Source: Bacteroidaceae bacterium
GTDB lineage: Bacteria > Bacteroidota > Bacteroidia > Bacteroidales > Bacteroidaceae
NCBI GenBank assembly: GCA_017524545.1
Contig: JAFXVN010000027.1
Location: 1 to 64,000, forward strand
Direction of reading: 5' to 3'
DNA length: 64,000 bases
The notes under the pieces were generated by a model. That model did no database searches. It saw only the letters and a program-made list of their open reading frames with translations, and had not been told where the DNA came from. Shown here piece by piece: positions 41,079-51,711 of this stretch. Numbering within the stretch: position 1 is the stretch's first letter; every line of letters begins with the position of its first letter. The position numbers and the translations under genes were made by a program.

Positions 41079-41107
41079 GTTTGTTGTGGCTTTTGGGTGC
41101 AAGTAGG

Positions 41108-41169
41108 CTTGTTTTGTGTGTTGCGTTGGCTTGTTTTGTGTGTTGCGTTGCCAACGCAACATACGGAAC
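41108..41169. repeat. REP elements upstream of the RAYT gene
   Basis: A partial copy CTTGTTTTGTGTGTTGCGTT (41108) directly precedes a complete copy (41129-41169) with palindrome GTTGCGTTGCCAACGCAAC. Both lie in the leader between promoter and start codon. Confidence 0.85.
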
Positions 41170-41174
41170 TGCTG

Positions 41175-41182
41175 CAAAGATA
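41175..41182 (-). promoter_or_regulatory. -7 box for the RAYT gene
   Basis: TATCTTTG on the minus strand, about 96 nt before ATG 41078; the leader carries the REP elements. Confidence 0.55.
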
Positions 41183-41225
41183 CAACTTTTTCGACAAAGG
41201 CGGGGCATAAACGAAAAGAAAAGCG

Positions 41226-41233
41226 TACCTTTG
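41226..41233 (+). promoter_or_regulatory. -7 box for the CAT-like gene
   Basis: TACCTTTG, 28 nt before ATG 41262. Divergent from the RAYT promoter. Confidence 0.65.
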
Positions 41234-41261
41234 CAGATTATTAAAGGAAAGCAACGAAGCA

Positions 41262-41885
41262 ATGAAACAGGAAATCAATCCAAGAGAGACGAGCCGCGCC
41301 TATGCCTTCGAGATGTGGATGAAAGCGCCGATGCCGATGGTGACGTTCTTCAAGACGCTCGATGTGACGCGGCTTGTAAGGATGAGCAAACGGCGGGGAC
41401 TGAAGTTTAACATGCTGATGTGCTGGTGTATAGGCAAGGCAGCGAGCGGCATAAAAGAGTTTTATCTGCTGCCAGAGGGTGACAAGTTGATGCGGTTCGA
41501 TAGCCTCGCTGTGAATACCATTGTGGCCAATCGGGAGGGTGAGGTCAGTTCGTGCGACATCCCTTTCAGCGAAGATTTGTCCCTTTTCAATGAACAATAC
41601 CTGACGCTCACAAGGCAAGTGGCTGAGACGTGCAAGAATTACGACTTGCCCGACTCGATGGTCATCGGCACCTCTGCTTTGGCGCGATACGACATCGACG
41701 GCGCAGTGGGCATGTACAGCGGCATCTTCAACAATCCTTTCCTCATTTGGGGCAAGTACAAACGCCGTTTCTTCAAGACAACCCTCACGGTCTCCTTCCA
41801 GTTCCACCACACGCAAATGGACGGCGTTCAAGCCGCCTGCTTCCTCGACGAACTGCAAAGAACCATCACTTCGCTTAGGCAGTGA
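41262..41885 (+). CDS. chloramphenicol acetyltransferase-like acyltransferase
   Basis: 207 aa. The CAT catalytic motif HHTQMDG lies near residue 183, with the Phe-rich FKTTLTVSFQ strand before it and RFDSLAVNTIVANREG in the middle. It lacks some residues of resistance CATs around the substrate pocket, and the length is slightly under the usual 215-220. Bacteroidetes carry many such housekeeping homologs, so an acetyl-CoA-dependent acyltransferase of unknown substrate is the safe call; resistance is not implied. Confidence 0.8.
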   Translation: MKQEINPRETSRAYAFEMWMKAPMPMVTFFKTLDVTRLVRMSKRRGLKFNMLMCWCIGKAASGIKEFYLLPEGDKLMRFDSLAVNTIVANREGEVSSCDIPFSEDLSLFNEQYLTLTRQVAETCKNYDLPDSMVIGTSALARYDIDGAVGMYSGIFNNPFLIWGKYKRRFFKTTLTVSFQFHHTQMDGVQAACFLDELQRTITSLRQ

Positions 41886-41997
41886 AGTGATGAAACCAGG
41901 CACGCTTAATTGTCCAACTAAGCGTGCATAGTTTGCCAACTAGGTTAGCCTAATTTATTTTTGTGGCGTTTCGCTTGCCAGAGTGTGACCTTTTTCG

Positions 41998-42005
41998 TAT
42001 ATTTG
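41998..42005 (+). promoter_or_regulatory. -7 box for dsbD
   Basis: TATATTTG, 14 nt before the ATG at 42020, or 26 nt before the Met at 42032. Confidence 0.5.
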
Positions 42006-42019
42006 CACCCTGAAACAAG

Positions 42020-44071
42020 ATGAACAACAAGATGAAGCGTTTCACATTATTCCTTACATTATATATATGTATAGGGGCTGCAGCTATGGCGCAGTTCCAC
42101 AACCCTGTCAACATCAAAGCCTCGCAGAAGAAGGTCTCGGAAGATGTCTTGGAGATTGTCTTCCAGGGCTCTGTCGATGAGGGCTGGCACGTCTATGGGC
42201 CGGACATTGCCGATGGCGGGCCGACCCGTGCCGAGCTGACTTTAGAGAAGCAAAAGGGTGTGAAGCCCGACGGCAAGCTCCGCGCAACAGGCAAGGTGCA
42301 GAGGGCGATGGACGATATGTTCGAGATGGAGGTCAGCTTCATGGAGGGCACGGCTTCCTTCTCCCAGCGCTTCATCATTACGGAGCCGGAGTACGAAGTG
42401 GCCGGCTACTTGACCTACGGTGCCTGCAACGACGAGAACTGCATCCCGCCGACAAATGTGGAGTTCAGCTTTACAGGTGAAGGAAAACCAAAAACTGCAG
42501 AAACTAAGAAGATAATCGATGAAGCAAAGGCGGAAGAGCCTGCCGTTGTGGAGGATACAACCAAGGCAGGAGAGCCAGCAGAAGAGGCTGTTTCACTCGA
42601 AGAGGATATTGATCTTTGGACTCCAGTCGTGGACGAACTCAAGGCTTTCGAGACTGGAACGCAAACTACGGACAGGAATCTGTGGGGTGTTTTCCTGCTT
42701 GGCATCCTTGGCGGTCTCATCGCTCTGCTCACTCCTTGCGTCTGGCCCATCATTCCAATGACGGTCAGCTTCTTCCTGAAACGTGCCGAGGACAAGCGGA
42801 AGGGCATCCGCGATGCCATCACCTACGGCATCAGTATCGTTGTCATCTATGTCCTGTTGGGCTTGCTCGTGACGCTCATCTTCGGCGCCAGTGCTCTGAA
42901 TGCCCTTAGCACGAACGCCATCTTCAACATCTTCTTCTTCCTGATGCTCCTCGTCTTCGGTGCAAGTTTCCTCGGAGGCTTTGAGATAACGCTCCCCAGC
43001 AGCTGGACGAATGCAGTTGATAGCAAGTCGAATAGCACAACAGGCCTGTTGAGCATCTTCCTCATGGCATTCACCCTGAGCCTTGTCAGCTTCTCGTGCA
43101 CAGGCCCCATCATCGGTTTCCTGCTCGTTGAGGTCAGCACGACAGGCTCACTTCTTGCTCCCACCATCGGGATGCTGGGCTTTGCGTTGGCACTCGCTCT
43201 GCCTTTCACGCTCTTTGCCATGTTCCCTGCCTGGCTTAAGAGTATGCCCAAGAGCGGCAACTGGATGAACTGCATCAAGGTTTGTCTCGGCCTTTTGGAG
43301 ATTGCCTTTGCTTTGAAGTTCTTCAGCGTGGCCGACCTCGCCTACGGCTGGCACCTGATGGACAGGGAGGTGTTCCTCAGTCTGTGGATTGTCATCTTTG
43401 CCATGATGGGAGCTTATCTCGTTGGTTGGATTCGCTTCCCCCACGACGAGGACGAGTACGACGAGATGGGCGAGGTCGTCCAGCGTCCGCGTACCAGCGT
43501 GACGCGCTTCTTCCTGGCACTCGCCGCCTTTGCCTTCGCCATCTATATGGTGCCAGGTCTCTGGGGCGCACCCTGTAAGGCTGTCAGTGCCTTTGCACCC
43601 CCAATGCAGACACAGGACTTCCGTCTGGGAGAGGAAAGTGTAGAGGCGCACTTCAACGACTACGACGAAGGGATGCAATATGCTGCGGCTCACAAGATGC
43701 CGGTTATGATTGATTTCACTGGCTACGGCTGCGTTAACTGCCGCAAGATGGAAGCTGCCGTCTGGACAGACCCCCAGGTGGCTGGCCTGATGAAGGAGAA
43801 ATATGTCCTCATCACCCTTTATGTCGATGAGAAAACGCCTCTTCCAGAGAAGCTGACCGTCAAGGAAAACGGCGCAGATGTGACACTTCGCACCGTAGGC
43901 GACCGCTGGAGTTATCTTCAGCGCAGCAAGTTCGGAGCCAATGCCCAGCCGTTCTATGTCCTCCTCGACAACGAAGGACACCCCCTCACAGGCTCTTATT
44001 CCTACAACGAGGATATTCCCGCCTACCGCAGTTTCCTTGAGAGAGGAATGCGGCAGTACAATGACAGATAA
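42020..44071 (+). CDS. dsbD: thiol:disulfide interchange protein DsbD
   Basis: 683 aa. Signal peptide to about residue 24 (AAAMAQ), a periplasmic N-terminal immunoglobulin-like domain with the Cys pair GACNDENC (about 134-141), an acidic linker, eight or so hydrophobic segments (about 228-520) and a C-terminal thioredoxin domain with GYGCVNCRKME (about 571). It passes electrons from cytoplasmic thioredoxin to periplasmic disulfides. The membrane Cys occur in LTPCVWPIIPM and SFSCTGPIIG. An alternative start is the Met at 42032 (MKRFTLFLTLY). Confidence 0.95.
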   Translation: MNNKMKRFTLFLTLYICIGAAAMAQFHNPVNIKASQKKVSEDVLEIVFQGSVDEGWHVYGPDIADGGPTRAELTLEKQKGVKPDGKLRATGKVQRAMDDMFEMEVSFMEGTASFSQRFIITEPEYEVAGYLTYGACNDENCIPPTNVEFSFTGEGKPKTAETKKIIDEAKAEEPAVVEDTTKAGEPAEEAVSLEEDIDLWTPVVDELKAFETGTQTTDRNLWGVFLLGILGGLIALLTPCVWPIIPMTVSFFLKRAEDKRKGIRDAITYGISIVVIYVLLGLLVTLIFGASALNALSTNAIFNIFFFLMLLVFGASFLGGFEITLPSSWTNAVDSKSNSTTGLLSIFLMAFTLSLVSFSCTGPIIGFLLVEVSTTGSLLAPTIGMLGFALALALPFTLFAMFPAWLKSMPKSGNWMNCIKVCLGLLEIAFALKFFSVADLAYGWHLMDREVFLSLWIVIFAMMGAYLVGWIRFPHDEDEYDEMGEVVQRPRTSVTRFFLALAAFAFAIYMVPGLWGAPCKAVSAFAPPMQTQDFRLGEESVEAHFNDYDEGMQYAAAHKMPVMIDFTGYGCVNCRKMEAAVWTDPQVAGLMKEKYVLITLYVDEKTPLPEKLTVKENGADVTLRTVGDRWSYLQRSKFGANAQPFYVLLDNEGHPLTGSYSYNEDIPAYRSFLERGMRQYNDR

Positions 44072-44190
44072 GACGCATAAAATGCCTCAAACAGGCATCT
44101 TTTCTGTTAAATTATCTTAAAACACCTCTATTCTCCTCCTTTTTTGCGGTCTAATCGGGGAAGGTGCATTGCCATTCCAATAAAAAGTCG

Positions 44191-44198
44191 TACCTTTG
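44191..44198 (+). promoter_or_regulatory. -7 box for the str operon
   Basis: TACCTTTG, 83 nt before rpsL. No internal promoter of similar quality was seen in the 18 kb of ribosomal genes that follow. Confidence 0.7.
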
Positions 44199-44280
44199 CA
44201 ACCCGAATAGGCAGAATGCGCCTGTTTTACAACATATCAGACTATAACACATAATATATAATAATAAAAACAACAAAACA

Positions 44281-44664
44281 ATGCCTACAATTCAACAACT
44301 GGTAAGAAAAGGCCGTACGGTGTTGGAAGACAAGAGCAAAAGCCCCGCTCTGGACAACTGTCCGCAGAGGCGCGGTGTCTGTGTTCGTGTCTATACCACA
44401 ACACCCAAGAAGCCTAATTCCGCGATGCGTAAGGTCGCTCGCGTGCGTTTAACAAATTCAAAGGAAGTGAACAGCTACATTCCCGGAGAGGGACACAACC
44501 TGCAGGAGCACAGCATCGTGCTGGTTCGTGGCGGTCGTGTGAAGGACCTTCCCGGTGTACGTTATCACATCGTTCGCGGTACGCTTGATACCGCTGGCGT
44601 GGCAAACCGCACTCAGCGCCGTTCCAAGTATGGTGCAAAGCGCCCCAAAGCTGCAAAGAAGTAA
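44281..44664 (+). CDS. rpsL: ribosomal protein uS12
   Basis: 127 aa. Decoding-centre loops [12 protein letters not shown] and [15 protein letters not shown] are intact, including the Lys positions where streptomycin-resistance changes occur (wild type here). The Asp of KDLPG is the target of RimO, encoded at 27549. First gene of the str cluster. Confidence 0.98.
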   Translation: MPTIQQLVRKGRTVLEDKSKSPALDNCPQRRGVCVRVYTTTPKKPNSAMRKVARVRLTNSKEVNSYIPGEGHNLQEHSIVLVRGGRVKDLPGVRYHIVRGTLDTAGVANRTQRRSKYGAKRPKAAKK

Positions 44665-44768
44665 TTAACCAATCACGTTTTGGCTTGTAATGAAGGTTGA
44701 GTAAATGCCTCGGAGGAGGCGTTGAAGAACTCGAAGAAGCAACCCTGAACAAAAAACAAACAAAACAA

Positions 44769-45245
44769 ATGCGTAAAGCAAAACCAAAAAAGAGAATCAT
44801 CCTTCCTGATCCCGTGTTCGGCGACGTGAAGGTGTCCAAGTTCGTCAACCACTTGATGTATGACGGCAAAAAGAGCATTTCTTACGAGATTTTCTACAAT
44901 GCTCTTGAGATTGTAAAAAACAAGATGGCCAATGAGGAGAAGGATTCCCTCACCATTTGGAAGGAAGCCCTCGACAAGATTACTCCTCAGGTGGAGGTGA
45001 AGAGCCGCCGTATCGGTGGTGCCACATTCCAGGTTCCTACAGAAATTCGTCCAGACCGCAAGGAGAGCATCTGCATGAAGAACATGATTCAGTATGCTCG
45101 CAAGCGCGGCGGCAAGACCATGGCCGACAAGCTGGCTGCCGAAATCATGGACGCATACAATGAGCAGGGCGGCGCATTCAAGCGCAAGGAAGACATGCAC
45201 CGCATGGCCGAGGCTAACCGCGCATTCGCTCACTTCCGTTTCTAA
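44769..45245 (+). CDS. rpsG: ribosomal protein uS7
   Basis: 158 aa from ATG 44769 ([20 protein letters not shown]). The frame is open upstream to 44697, but the family start fits 44769. It nucleates the 30S head and contacts the E site. The 104-nt gap after rpsL contains no promoter match that I can defend. Confidence 0.97.
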   Translation: MRKAKPKKRIILPDPVFGDVKVSKFVNHLMYDGKKSISYEIFYNALEIVKNKMANEEKDSLTIWKEALDKITPQVEVKSRRIGGATFQVPTEIRPDRKESICMKNMIQYARKRGGKTMADKLAAEIMDAYNEQGGAFKRKEDMHRMAEANRAFAHFRF

Positions 45246-45286
45246 TATCCCTTTAACCATTACAAACGATTAAACTCTTATTAGAG

Positions 45287-47404
45287 ATGGCAAAGCAAGA
45301 TTTACATTTGACGCGCAACTTCGGAATCATGGCTCATATCGATGCCGGCAAGACAACGACCTCCGAGCGTATCCTCTTCTACACCGGTAAAACTCATAAA
45401 ATCGGTGAGGTGCACGAAGGCGGTGCCACAATGGACTGGATGGAGCAGGAGCAGGAGCGTGGCATAACCATCACTTCTGCAGCTACAACAGCCTATTGGA
45501 ACTACGACGGCAAGAAGTACAAGTTCAACCTAATTGACACTCCAGGACATGTGGATTTCACAGCTGAAGTGGAGCGTTCTTTGCGTGTGTTGGACGGTGC
45601 CGTTGCCACCTATTGTGCAGTGGGTGGCGTGGAGCCTCAGTCCGAGACCGTATGGCGTCAGGCGGACAAGTACAATGTACCCCGTATGGGCTATGTCAAC
45701 AAGATGGACCGCTCTGGAGCTGATTTCTTCGAGGTTGTTCGCCAGATGAGGGATGTCCTGGGTGCCAACCCTGTCGTTCTCGCAGTGCCTATCGGCGCTG
45801 AGGAGAACTTCAAGGGCATCGTTGACCTGCTTAGGATGAAGGCCATCCTGTGGCACGACGAGACGATGGGTGCCGAGTACGATATCGAGGACATTCCTGC
45901 TGGCATGAAGGATGAGTGCGACGAATGGCGTGCCAAACTCGTTGAGGCAGCAGCCGAACAGGATGAGGCACTTATGGAGAAGTATTTTGAGGATCCCGAT
46001 TCTGTAACCACAGAAGAAATCATCGCTGCTATCCGTAAGGGTACTCTCGCCCTGAACATCGTGCCCATGACCTGCGGTTCTTCTTTCAAGAACAAGGGCG
46101 TACAGACATTGCTTGACTACGTCTGCATGTTCCTCCCCTCTCCCTTGGACACTCCCGCTATTGAGGGCGTTAACCCAGAGACAGGCGAGACAGAGACCCG
46201 CAAGCCAGATGAGGATGAGAAGACAGCAGCACTTGCTTTCAAGATTGCCACCGACCCGTATGTTGGCCGTTTGACTTTCTTCCGCGTTTATAGTGGTAAG
46301 GTTGAAGCCGGTTCGTACATCTATAATGTTCGTTCTGGCAAGAAGGAGCGCGTGAGCCGTCTGTTCCAGATGCATTCCAATCACCAGAATCCCGTTGACT
46401 GCATCAGTGCCGGTGACATCGGTGCCGGTGTAGGCTTCAAGGACATTCACACAGGTGATACCCTCACAGAGGAGGATGCACCCCTCACGCTCGAATCTAT
46501 GGACTTCCCCGATCCCGTTATTGGTATCGCCGTTGAGCCCAAGACACAGAAGGACCTCGACAAGCTCAGCAACGGACTTGCCAAGCTTGCAGAGGAGGAT
46601 CCCACCTTCACCGTTCGCACTGACGAGCAGAGTGGCCAGACCGTCATCAGCGGTATGGGCGAGCTTCACCTCGACATCATCATCGACCGTCTGAAGAGAG
46701 AGTTCAAGGTTGAATGTAATCAGGGCAAGCCCCAGGTTAACTACAAAGAGGCTATCACGACGACAGTCAACCACCGCGAAGTCTATAAGAAGCAGTCTGG
46801 TGGTCGCGGTAAGTTCGCCGACATTATCGTCAATGTGGGCCCTGTCGATCCCGACTTCACTCAGGGTGGTCTGCAGTTCATCAACAGCGTGACTGGTGGT
46901 AACATTCCTAAGGAGTTCATCCCCAGCGTTCAGAAGGGCTTCGAGGCTGCCATGAAGAATGGTGTGCTCGGTGGCTTCCCCATGGACAGCCTGAAGGTTG
47001 AGCTTGTGGATGGTAGCTTCCACCCCGTTGACTCCGACCAGCTCTCGTTCGAGCTTGCCGCTCAGATGGCTTACAAGGCCTGCTGCGCTAAGGCTAAGCC
47101 CGTGCTCATGGAGCCCATCATGAAACTTGAAGTGGTAACACCCGAGGAGAATATGGGCGACGTGATTGGCGACCTCAACAAGCGTCGCGGTCAGGTGGAG
47201 GGTATGGATTCCACCCGCACAGGTGCCCGCCTGGTGAAGGCTATGGTTCCCCTGGCAGAGATGTTCGGCTATGTCACCGCTCTGCGTACCATCACCTCTG
47301 GTCGTGCTACCAGCTCCATGACCTACGACCACCACGCTCCCGTGAGCGCAGGTATCGCCAAGAGTGTTCTCGAAGAAATGGGAGGTCGCGTAGATTTGGT
47401 ATAA
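45287..47404 (+). CDS. fusA: elongation factor G
   Basis: 705 aa, full length. G1 AHIDAGKTT, switch [12 protein letters not shown]3 DTPGH, G4 [10 protein letters not shown]; domain IV and V ends are intact ([20 protein letters not shown]). Drives translocation with GTP. The frame on the opposite strand (45530-47455) is a shadow. Followed by a perfect hairpin at 47411 before the S10 cluster. Confidence 0.98.
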   Translation: MAKQDLHLTRNFGIMAHIDAGKTTTSERILFYTGKTHKIGEVHEGGATMDWMEQEQERGITITSAATTAYWNYDGKKYKFNLIDTPGHVDFTAEVERSLRVLDGAVATYCAVGGVEPQSETVWRQADKYNVPRMGYVNKMDRSGADFFEVVRQMRDVLGANPVVLAVPIGAEENFKGIVDLLRMKAILWHDETMGAEYDIEDIPAGMKDECDEWRAKLVEAAAEQDEALMEKYFEDPDSVTTEEIIAAIRKGTLALNIVPMTCGSSFKNKGVQTLLDYVCMFLPSPLDTPAIEGVNPETGETETRKPDEDEKTAALAFKIATDPYVGRLTFFRVYSGKVEAGSYIYNVRSGKKERVSRLFQMHSNHQNPVDCISAGDIGAGVGFKDIHTGDTLTEEDAPLTLESMDFPDPVIGIAVEPKTQKDLDKLSNGLAKLAEEDPTFTVRTDEQSGQTVISGMGELHLDIIIDRLKREFKVECNQGKPQVNYKEAITTTVNHREVYKKQSGGRGKFADIIVNVGPVDPDFTQGGLQFINSVTGGNIPKEFIPSVQKGFEAAMKNGVLGGFPMDSLKVELVDGSFHPVDSDQLSFELAAQMAYKACCAKAKPVLMEPIMKLEVVTPEENMGDVIGDLNKRRGQVEGMDSTRTGARLVKAMVPLAEMFGYVTALRTITSGRATSSMTYDHHAPVSAGIAKSVLEEMGGRVDLV

Positions 47405-47410
47405 ACAAGT

Positions 47411-47444
47411 GTTGCCGCTGAGCAAATGACTCTTCAGCGGCAAC
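47411..47444. terminator. perfect 11-bp hairpin between fusA and rpsJ
   Basis: GTTGCCGCTGA ... TCAGCGGCAAC with a 12-nt loop and no T run (A-rich sequence follows). More likely an mRNA processing or stability site at the junction of the str and S10 clusters than a full terminator. Confidence 0.6.
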
Positions 47445-47452
47445 CAAAAAAA

Positions 47453-47488
47453 CAAATAGCAAATAGTAAATCGTTAAATCGTAAATTA
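47453..47488. repeat. heptad GTAAATC repeat before rpsJ
   Basis: CAAATAGCAAATAGTAAATC and GTTAAATCGTAAATTAC, ending 5 nt before the rpsJ ATG. The same word class precedes mscL and the HU gene. Confidence 0.75.
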
Positions 47489-47493
47489 CAAAG

Positions 47494-47799
47494 ATGAGTC
47501 CAAAGATTAGAATCAAACTGAAGTCTTACGACCACAATCTGGTTGACAAATCCGCAGAGAGGATTGTTAAGACTGTAAAGGAAACAGGTGCTGTAGTAAG
47601 CGGTCCCATTCCCCTGCCCACACGCAAGAGAATCTTCACCGTCAACCGCTCCACATTCGTCAACAAGAAGAGCCGTGAGCAGTTCGAGCTGAACAGCTAC
47701 AAGCGCCTCGTTGACATCCACAGCTCCAGCGAAAAGACTATCGACGCCCTCATGAAGCTCGAACTTCCCAGCGGCGTAGAGGTGGAGATTAAGGTGTAA
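47494..47799 (+). CDS. rpsJ: ribosomal protein uS10
   Basis: 101 aa with the NusE loop [20 protein letters not shown] and C-terminal [11 protein letters not shown]. Also acts as the NusE antitermination factor. First gene of the S10 cluster; tuf, often found here in other phyla, is absent. Confidence 0.97.
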   Translation: MSPKIRIKLKSYDHNLVDKSAERIVKTVKETGAVVSGPIPLPTRKRIFTVNRSTFVNKKSREQFELNSYKRLVDIHSSSEKTIDALMKLELPSGVEVEIKV

Positions 47800-47844
47800 T
47801 ACACATTATTTATTTTATACATTATTTAATTTATAACAACAGAA

Positions 47845-48462
47845 ATGCCAGGATTATTAGGAAAGAAAATCGGAATGACTTCCGTTTTCAGTGCCGAGGG
47901 TAAGAATGTACCATGCACTGTTATCGAATTGGGTCCTTGTGTTGTTACTCAGATTAAAAGCGTAGAGAAGGATGGCTACAACGCTGTCCAGCTCGGTTTT
48001 GAAGATGCCAAGGAGAAGAACACCACTGCTCCTATGATGGGCCACTTCAAGAAGGCAGGAGTAACTCCCAAGAGACACTTGGCCGAGTTCACAGGTTTCG
48101 AGCAGGAACTGAATCTGGGTGATACCATCACCGTTGACCTGTTCGCAAACAGCACATTCGTTGATGTAATCGCAACCTCTAAGGGTCGTGGTTTTCAGGG
48201 CGTAGTTAAGCGTCATGGTTTCGGCGGTGTAGGCCAGACTACTCACGGTCAGGACGACCGTCTTCGCAAGCCAGGTTCTATCGGTGCCTGCTCATATCCC
48301 GCAAAGGTTTTCAAGGGTATGCGCATGGGTGGTCAGATGGGATGTGATCGTGTGACTACACACAACCTGCAAGTGTTAAAGGTAATTCCCGAACACAACC
48401 TCCTTCTCATCAAGGGTAGTGTTCCCGGATACAAAGGTTCAATCGTAAGCGTTTTGAAGTAA
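47845..48462 (+). CDS. rplC: ribosomal protein uL3
   Basis: 205 aa, starting [19 protein letters not shown]. The central extension [19 protein letters not shown] approaches the peptidyl-transferase centre; the Gln of [10 protein letters not shown] is the usual methylation site. Its stop overlaps the rplD start by one base. Confidence 0.97.
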   Translation: MPGLLGKKIGMTSVFSAEGKNVPCTVIELGPCVVTQIKSVEKDGYNAVQLGFEDAKEKNTTAPMMGHFKKAGVTPKRHLAEFTGFEQELNLGDTITVDLFANSTFVDVIATSKGRGFQGVVKRHGFGGVGQTTHGQDDRLRKPGSIGACSYPAKVFKGMRMGGQMGCDRVTTHNLQVLKVIPEHNLLLIKGSVPGYKGSIVSVLK

Positions 48463-49091
48463 TGGAAGTAAGTGTATTAAATATCAAAGGTCAGGAGACA
48501 GGACGCAAGGTCGCTCTCAACGATGCCATTTACGCTATTGAGCCCAACGACCACGCCATTTACCTCGACGTGAAGCTCATCATGGCCAACCAGCGCCAGG
48601 GCACAGCTAAGTCTAAGGAAAGAAGTGAAGTCAGCGGCTCAACCCGCAAGCTCGGCCGTCAGAAAGGCGGTGGCGGTGCTCGTCGCGGTGATATCAACTC
48701 TCCCGTTCTCGTAGGCGGTGGCCGTGTGTTTGGTCCCAAGCCCCGCGACTACGGTTTCAAACTCAACAAGAAGGTTCGTCAGCTCGCTCGTAAGTCATCC
48801 CTCGCATACAAGGTTCAGGAGAATGCCCTGATGGTAGTTGAGGACTTCACTTTCGACGCTCCTAAGACGAAAGCAATGGTTGAAATCTTAAATAATCTTA
48901 AAGTTTCGGACAAGAAAGCCCTTTTTGTCATGCCAGGTGCAGATAAAGTCGTATATTTGTCCGCTCGTAACATCGAACGCGTTCAGGTTATGCCTGCAAA
49001 TGCACTCAACACATACAAAGTTTTGAATGCAGATGTAATGGTTGTGACTGAAAGTGCTCTCGCTGTCATCGATGAAAACTTAACCAAATAA
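48462..49091 (+). CDS. rplD: ribosomal protein uL4
   Basis: 209 aa. Start ATG shares a base with the rplC stop. The exit-tunnel loop is [20 protein letters not shown]. In enterobacteria L4 represses its own operon; whether that holds here cannot be read. Confidence 0.97.
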   Translation: MEVSVLNIKGQETGRKVALNDAIYAIEPNDHAIYLDVKLIMANQRQGTAKSKERSEVSGSTRKLGRQKGGGGARRGDINSPVLVGGGRVFGPKPRDYGFKLNKKVRQLARKSSLAYKVQENALMVVEDFTFDAPKTKAMVEILNNLKVSDKKALFVMPGADKVVYLSARNIERVQVMPANALNTYKVLNADVMVVTESALAVIDENLTK

Positions 49092-49107
49092 GTAGTCGGA
49101 ACAGAAT

Positions 49108-49398
49108 ATGGGATATATCGTTAAACCTCTGGTCACTGAGAAGATGACCAGCATCACAGAGAAGCAGAACAAGTTCGGCTTCATTGTTCGTCCCGAAGCT
49201 AACAAGATCGAGATTAAGAAGGAAGTGGAAGCACTGTATAACGTCACCGTTACAGCAGTGAACACTTGTGTCTATGGCGGCAAGAGCAAGAACCGCTACA
49301 CACGCTCCGGTCTCATCAAGGGACGCACCAACGCCTTCAAGAAGGCAATCGTAACCCTCAAGGAAGGCGACGTAATTGATTTTTATAGCAACATTTAA
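49108..49398 (+). CDS. rplW: ribosomal protein uL23
   Basis: 96 aa, KPLVTEKMTSITEKQNKFGF at the N-terminus; forms the tunnel-exit docking site for SRP and trigger factor. 16 nt after rplD. Confidence 0.96.
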   Translation: MGYIVKPLVTEKMTSITEKQNKFGFIVRPEANKIEIKKEVEALYNVTVTAVNTCVYGGKSKNRYTRSGLIKGRTNAFKKAIVTLKEGDVIDFYSNI

Positions 49399-49404
49399 TA
49401 GAAG

Positions 49405-50229
49405 ATGGCAGTACGTAAATTCAAGCCCACAACACCGGGCCAAAGACACAAGATTATAGGTACCTTCGAGGAAATTACTGCATCGGTACCTGAGAAGTCT
49501 CTCGTTTGCGGTAAGCGTTCTACTGGCGGTCGTAACAACACCGGCAAGATGACAATGCGCTATATCGGTGGAGGTCACAAGCAGAAGTTCCGCTTCATTG
49601 ACTTCCGACGTGAGAAAGATGGTGTTCCCGCCGTCGTTAAGACAATTGAGTACGATCCCAACCGTTCGGCACGTATCGCACTCCTTTTCTACGCCGATGG
49701 TGAAAAGCGTTATATTATTGCTCCCAACGGACTGAAGGTGGGCGCTACTGTGATGAGCGGCGCCGAAGCAGCTCCCGAAGTCGGAAATGCACTGCCCCTG
49801 CAGAACATTCCTGTCGGTACTGTAATCCACAACATTGAGCTTCGTCCCGGTCAGGGCGCTTTGCTCGTTCGCTCCGCTGGCAACTTTGCTCAGCTGACTT
49901 CACGTGAAGGTCGTTATTGCGTTATCAAGCTTCCTTCTGGAGAAACCCGTCAGGTTCTCTCTGCTTGCAAGGCAACCGTCGGCAGCGTTGGTAATTCCGA
50001 CCACGCTCTGGAAAGCTCTGGCAAGGCAGGACGTTCTCGCTGGATGGGCCGTCGCCCCCACAACCGTGGCGTTGTCATGAATCCCCACGACCATCCTATG
50101 GGTGGTGGTGAAGGTCGCCAGTCTGGTGGTCATCCTCGTTCACGTAAGGGTCTGTATGCTAAGGGACTCAAGACTCGTGCTCCCAAGAAGCAGTCCAACA
50201 AGTATATTATTGAGAGATGTAATAAGTAA
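49405..50229 (+). CDS. rplB: ribosomal protein uL2
   Basis: 274 aa. The conserved C-terminal segment [15 protein letters not shown] with the His required for peptidyl transfer is intact. 6 nt after rplW. Confidence 0.98.
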   Translation: MAVRKFKPTTPGQRHKIIGTFEEITASVPEKSLVCGKRSTGGRNNTGKMTMRYIGGGHKQKFRFIDFRREKDGVPAVVKTIEYDPNRSARIALLFYADGEKRYIIAPNGLKVGATVMSGAEAAPEVGNALPLQNIPVGTVIHNIELRPGQGALLVRSAGNFAQLTSREGRYCVIKLPSGETRQVLSACKATVGSVGNSDHALESSGKAGRSRWMGRRPHNRGVVMNPHDHPMGGGEGRQSGGHPRSRKGLYAKGLKTRAPKKQSNKYIIERCNK

Positions 50230-50254
50230 ACAAAAAGTTAGCTAGAATAAAACT

Positions 50255-50524
50255 ATGAGTCGTTCATTAAAGAAAGGTCCGTATATCGAAGTCAGCCTCG
50301 AAAAGAAAATCGTCGCCATGAATGAAAGCGGAAAGAAGAACGTGGTCAAGACCTGGTCTCGCGCTTCTATGATTTCTCCTGATTTCGTTGGTCATACAGT
50401 GGCCGTTCACAACGGAAATAAGTTTATTCCTGTTTACGTTACAGAGAATATGGTTGGACATAAGCTGGGAGAGTTCGCCCCTACCCGCAAGTTCGGTGGC
50501 CATGCTGGTAACAAGAAGAAGTAA
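50255..50524 (+). CDS. rpsS: ribosomal protein uS19
   Basis: 89 aa: [18 protein letters not shown] and [16 protein letters not shown], a standard 30S-head protein that binds 16S rRNA with S13. Confidence 0.97.
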   Translation: MSRSLKKGPYIEVSLEKKIVAMNESGKKNVVKTWSRASMISPDFVGHTVAVHNGNKFIPVYVTENMVGHKLGEFAPTRKFGGHAGNKKK

Positions 50525-50563
50525 GCAGGTAATTAATCGTTAATTATATATAGTAATAATATA

Positions 50564-50962
50564 ATGGGAAAAAGAAAGAAATTAGCTGCTGAAGCAAGAA
50601 AGGAAGCTCGCAAAGCGCAAAGTTTCGCAAAGCTGAGGAATGTGCCTTCTTCTCCCCGCAAGATGAGATATGTGGTTGATTTGGTTCGCGGTATGGAGGT
50701 AAATAGAGCACTGGGCACTCTGAAGTTCTGCGTAAAGGCAGCAAGTGCAGACGTTGAGAAAGTACTTCGCTCAGCCATTGCCAACTGGGAACAGAAGAAT
50801 GAGCGCAAAGCCGAAGAAGGCGAGCTCTATATCTCTAAGATTTTCGTGGATGAGGGTGCTACCCTCAAGCGTATGAGACCCGCTCCTCAGGGTCGTGGCT
50901 ATAGAATCCGCAAGCGTTCTAACCACATCACGTTGTTCGTTGATACTAAGAATAAAGATTAA
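50564..50962 (+). CDS. rplV: ribosomal protein uL22
   Basis: 132 aa, with the tunnel hairpin [20 protein letters not shown] intact (site of macrolide-resistance changes). The basic N-terminal extension [17 protein letters not shown] is longer than in many bacteria, as in other Bacteroidetes. Confidence 0.96.
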   Translation: MGKRKKLAAEARKEARKAQSFAKLRNVPSSPRKMRYVVDLVRGMEVNRALGTLKFCVKAASADVEKVLRSAIANWEQKNERKAEEGELYISKIFVDEGATLKRMRPAPQGRGYRIRKRSNHITLFVDTKNKD

Positions 50963-50970
50963 GGAAAAGT

Positions 50971-51699
50971 ATGGGACAGAAAGTTAATCCTATAAGCAAC
51001 CGCCTCGGTATTATCCGTGGTTGGGACTCAAATTGGTACGGAGGAAAGGATTTCGGAGAGTCTATCCTTGAGGATAGCAAAATCCGCAAGTACCTTGACG
51101 CTCGTCTCGGTGACGCCAGCATTTCTCGCATTGTCATCGAACGTACCCTCAAGATGGTGACTATCACTGTTTGCACTGCTCGTCCTGGTCTTATCATCGG
51201 TAAGGGCGGAGAAAAGGTTGACACCCTCAAGGAGGAGCTGAAGAAGCTCACTCAGAAGGATGTGCAGATTAACATCTACGAGGTGAAGAAGCCTGAACTC
51301 GACGCAGTTATCGTTGCCAATAACATCGCTCGCCAGGTGGAAGGCAAGATTGCTTACCGTCGTGCTATCAAGATGGCTATCCAGAACACAATGCGTGCTG
51401 GTGCAGAAGGTATTAAGGTGCTGATTTCCGGTCGTCTCAACGGAGCAGAAATTGCCCGTTCCGAGATGTTCAAGGAGGGACGTACTCCTCTGCACACACT
51501 GCGTGCTGATATTGACTACTGCCAGTCTGAGGCTCTGACAAAGGTTGGTCTGCTCGGTATCAAGGTGTGGATTTGCCGTGGTGAGGTATATGGCAAGAAG
51601 GATCTCGCTCCTAACTTCACACAGCAGAAGGACAATGGCCGCAATTTCGGCGGTGGCGACAGAAAGAACTTCCGTCGCAAGAAGAACAATAATCGCTAA
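50971..51699 (+). CDS. rpsC: ribosomal protein uS3
   Basis: 242 aa. KH-domain motif [20 protein letters not shown], then the mRNA-entry helicase surface; a basic Asn/Arg-rich tail ([12 protein letters not shown]) extends the C-terminus. 8 nt after rplV. Confidence 0.97.
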   Translation: MGQKVNPISNRLGIIRGWDSNWYGGKDFGESILEDSKIRKYLDARLGDASISRIVIERTLKMVTITVCTARPGLIIGKGGEKVDTLKEELKKLTQKDVQINIYEVKKPELDAVIVANNIARQVEGKIAYRRAIKMAIQNTMRAGAEGIKVLISGRLNGAEIARSEMFKEGRTPLHTLRADIDYCQSEALTKVGLLGIKVWICRGEVYGKKDLAPNFTQQKDNGRNFGGGDRKNFRRKKNNNR

Positions 51700-51711
51700 A
51701 ATTAGATTATC

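Noticed and set aside
40020-41182. complete IS200/IS605 element
   Set aside because: No TnpB, no clear left and right ends or target motif; palindromes fit REP/RAYT better.
41262-41885. antibiotic resistance gene
   Set aside because: CAT fold and motif only; many chromosomal homologs do not confer resistance.
45530-47455. 641-aa open frame on the minus strand
   Set aside because: Antisense of fusA; long antisense frames are expected from its codon use.
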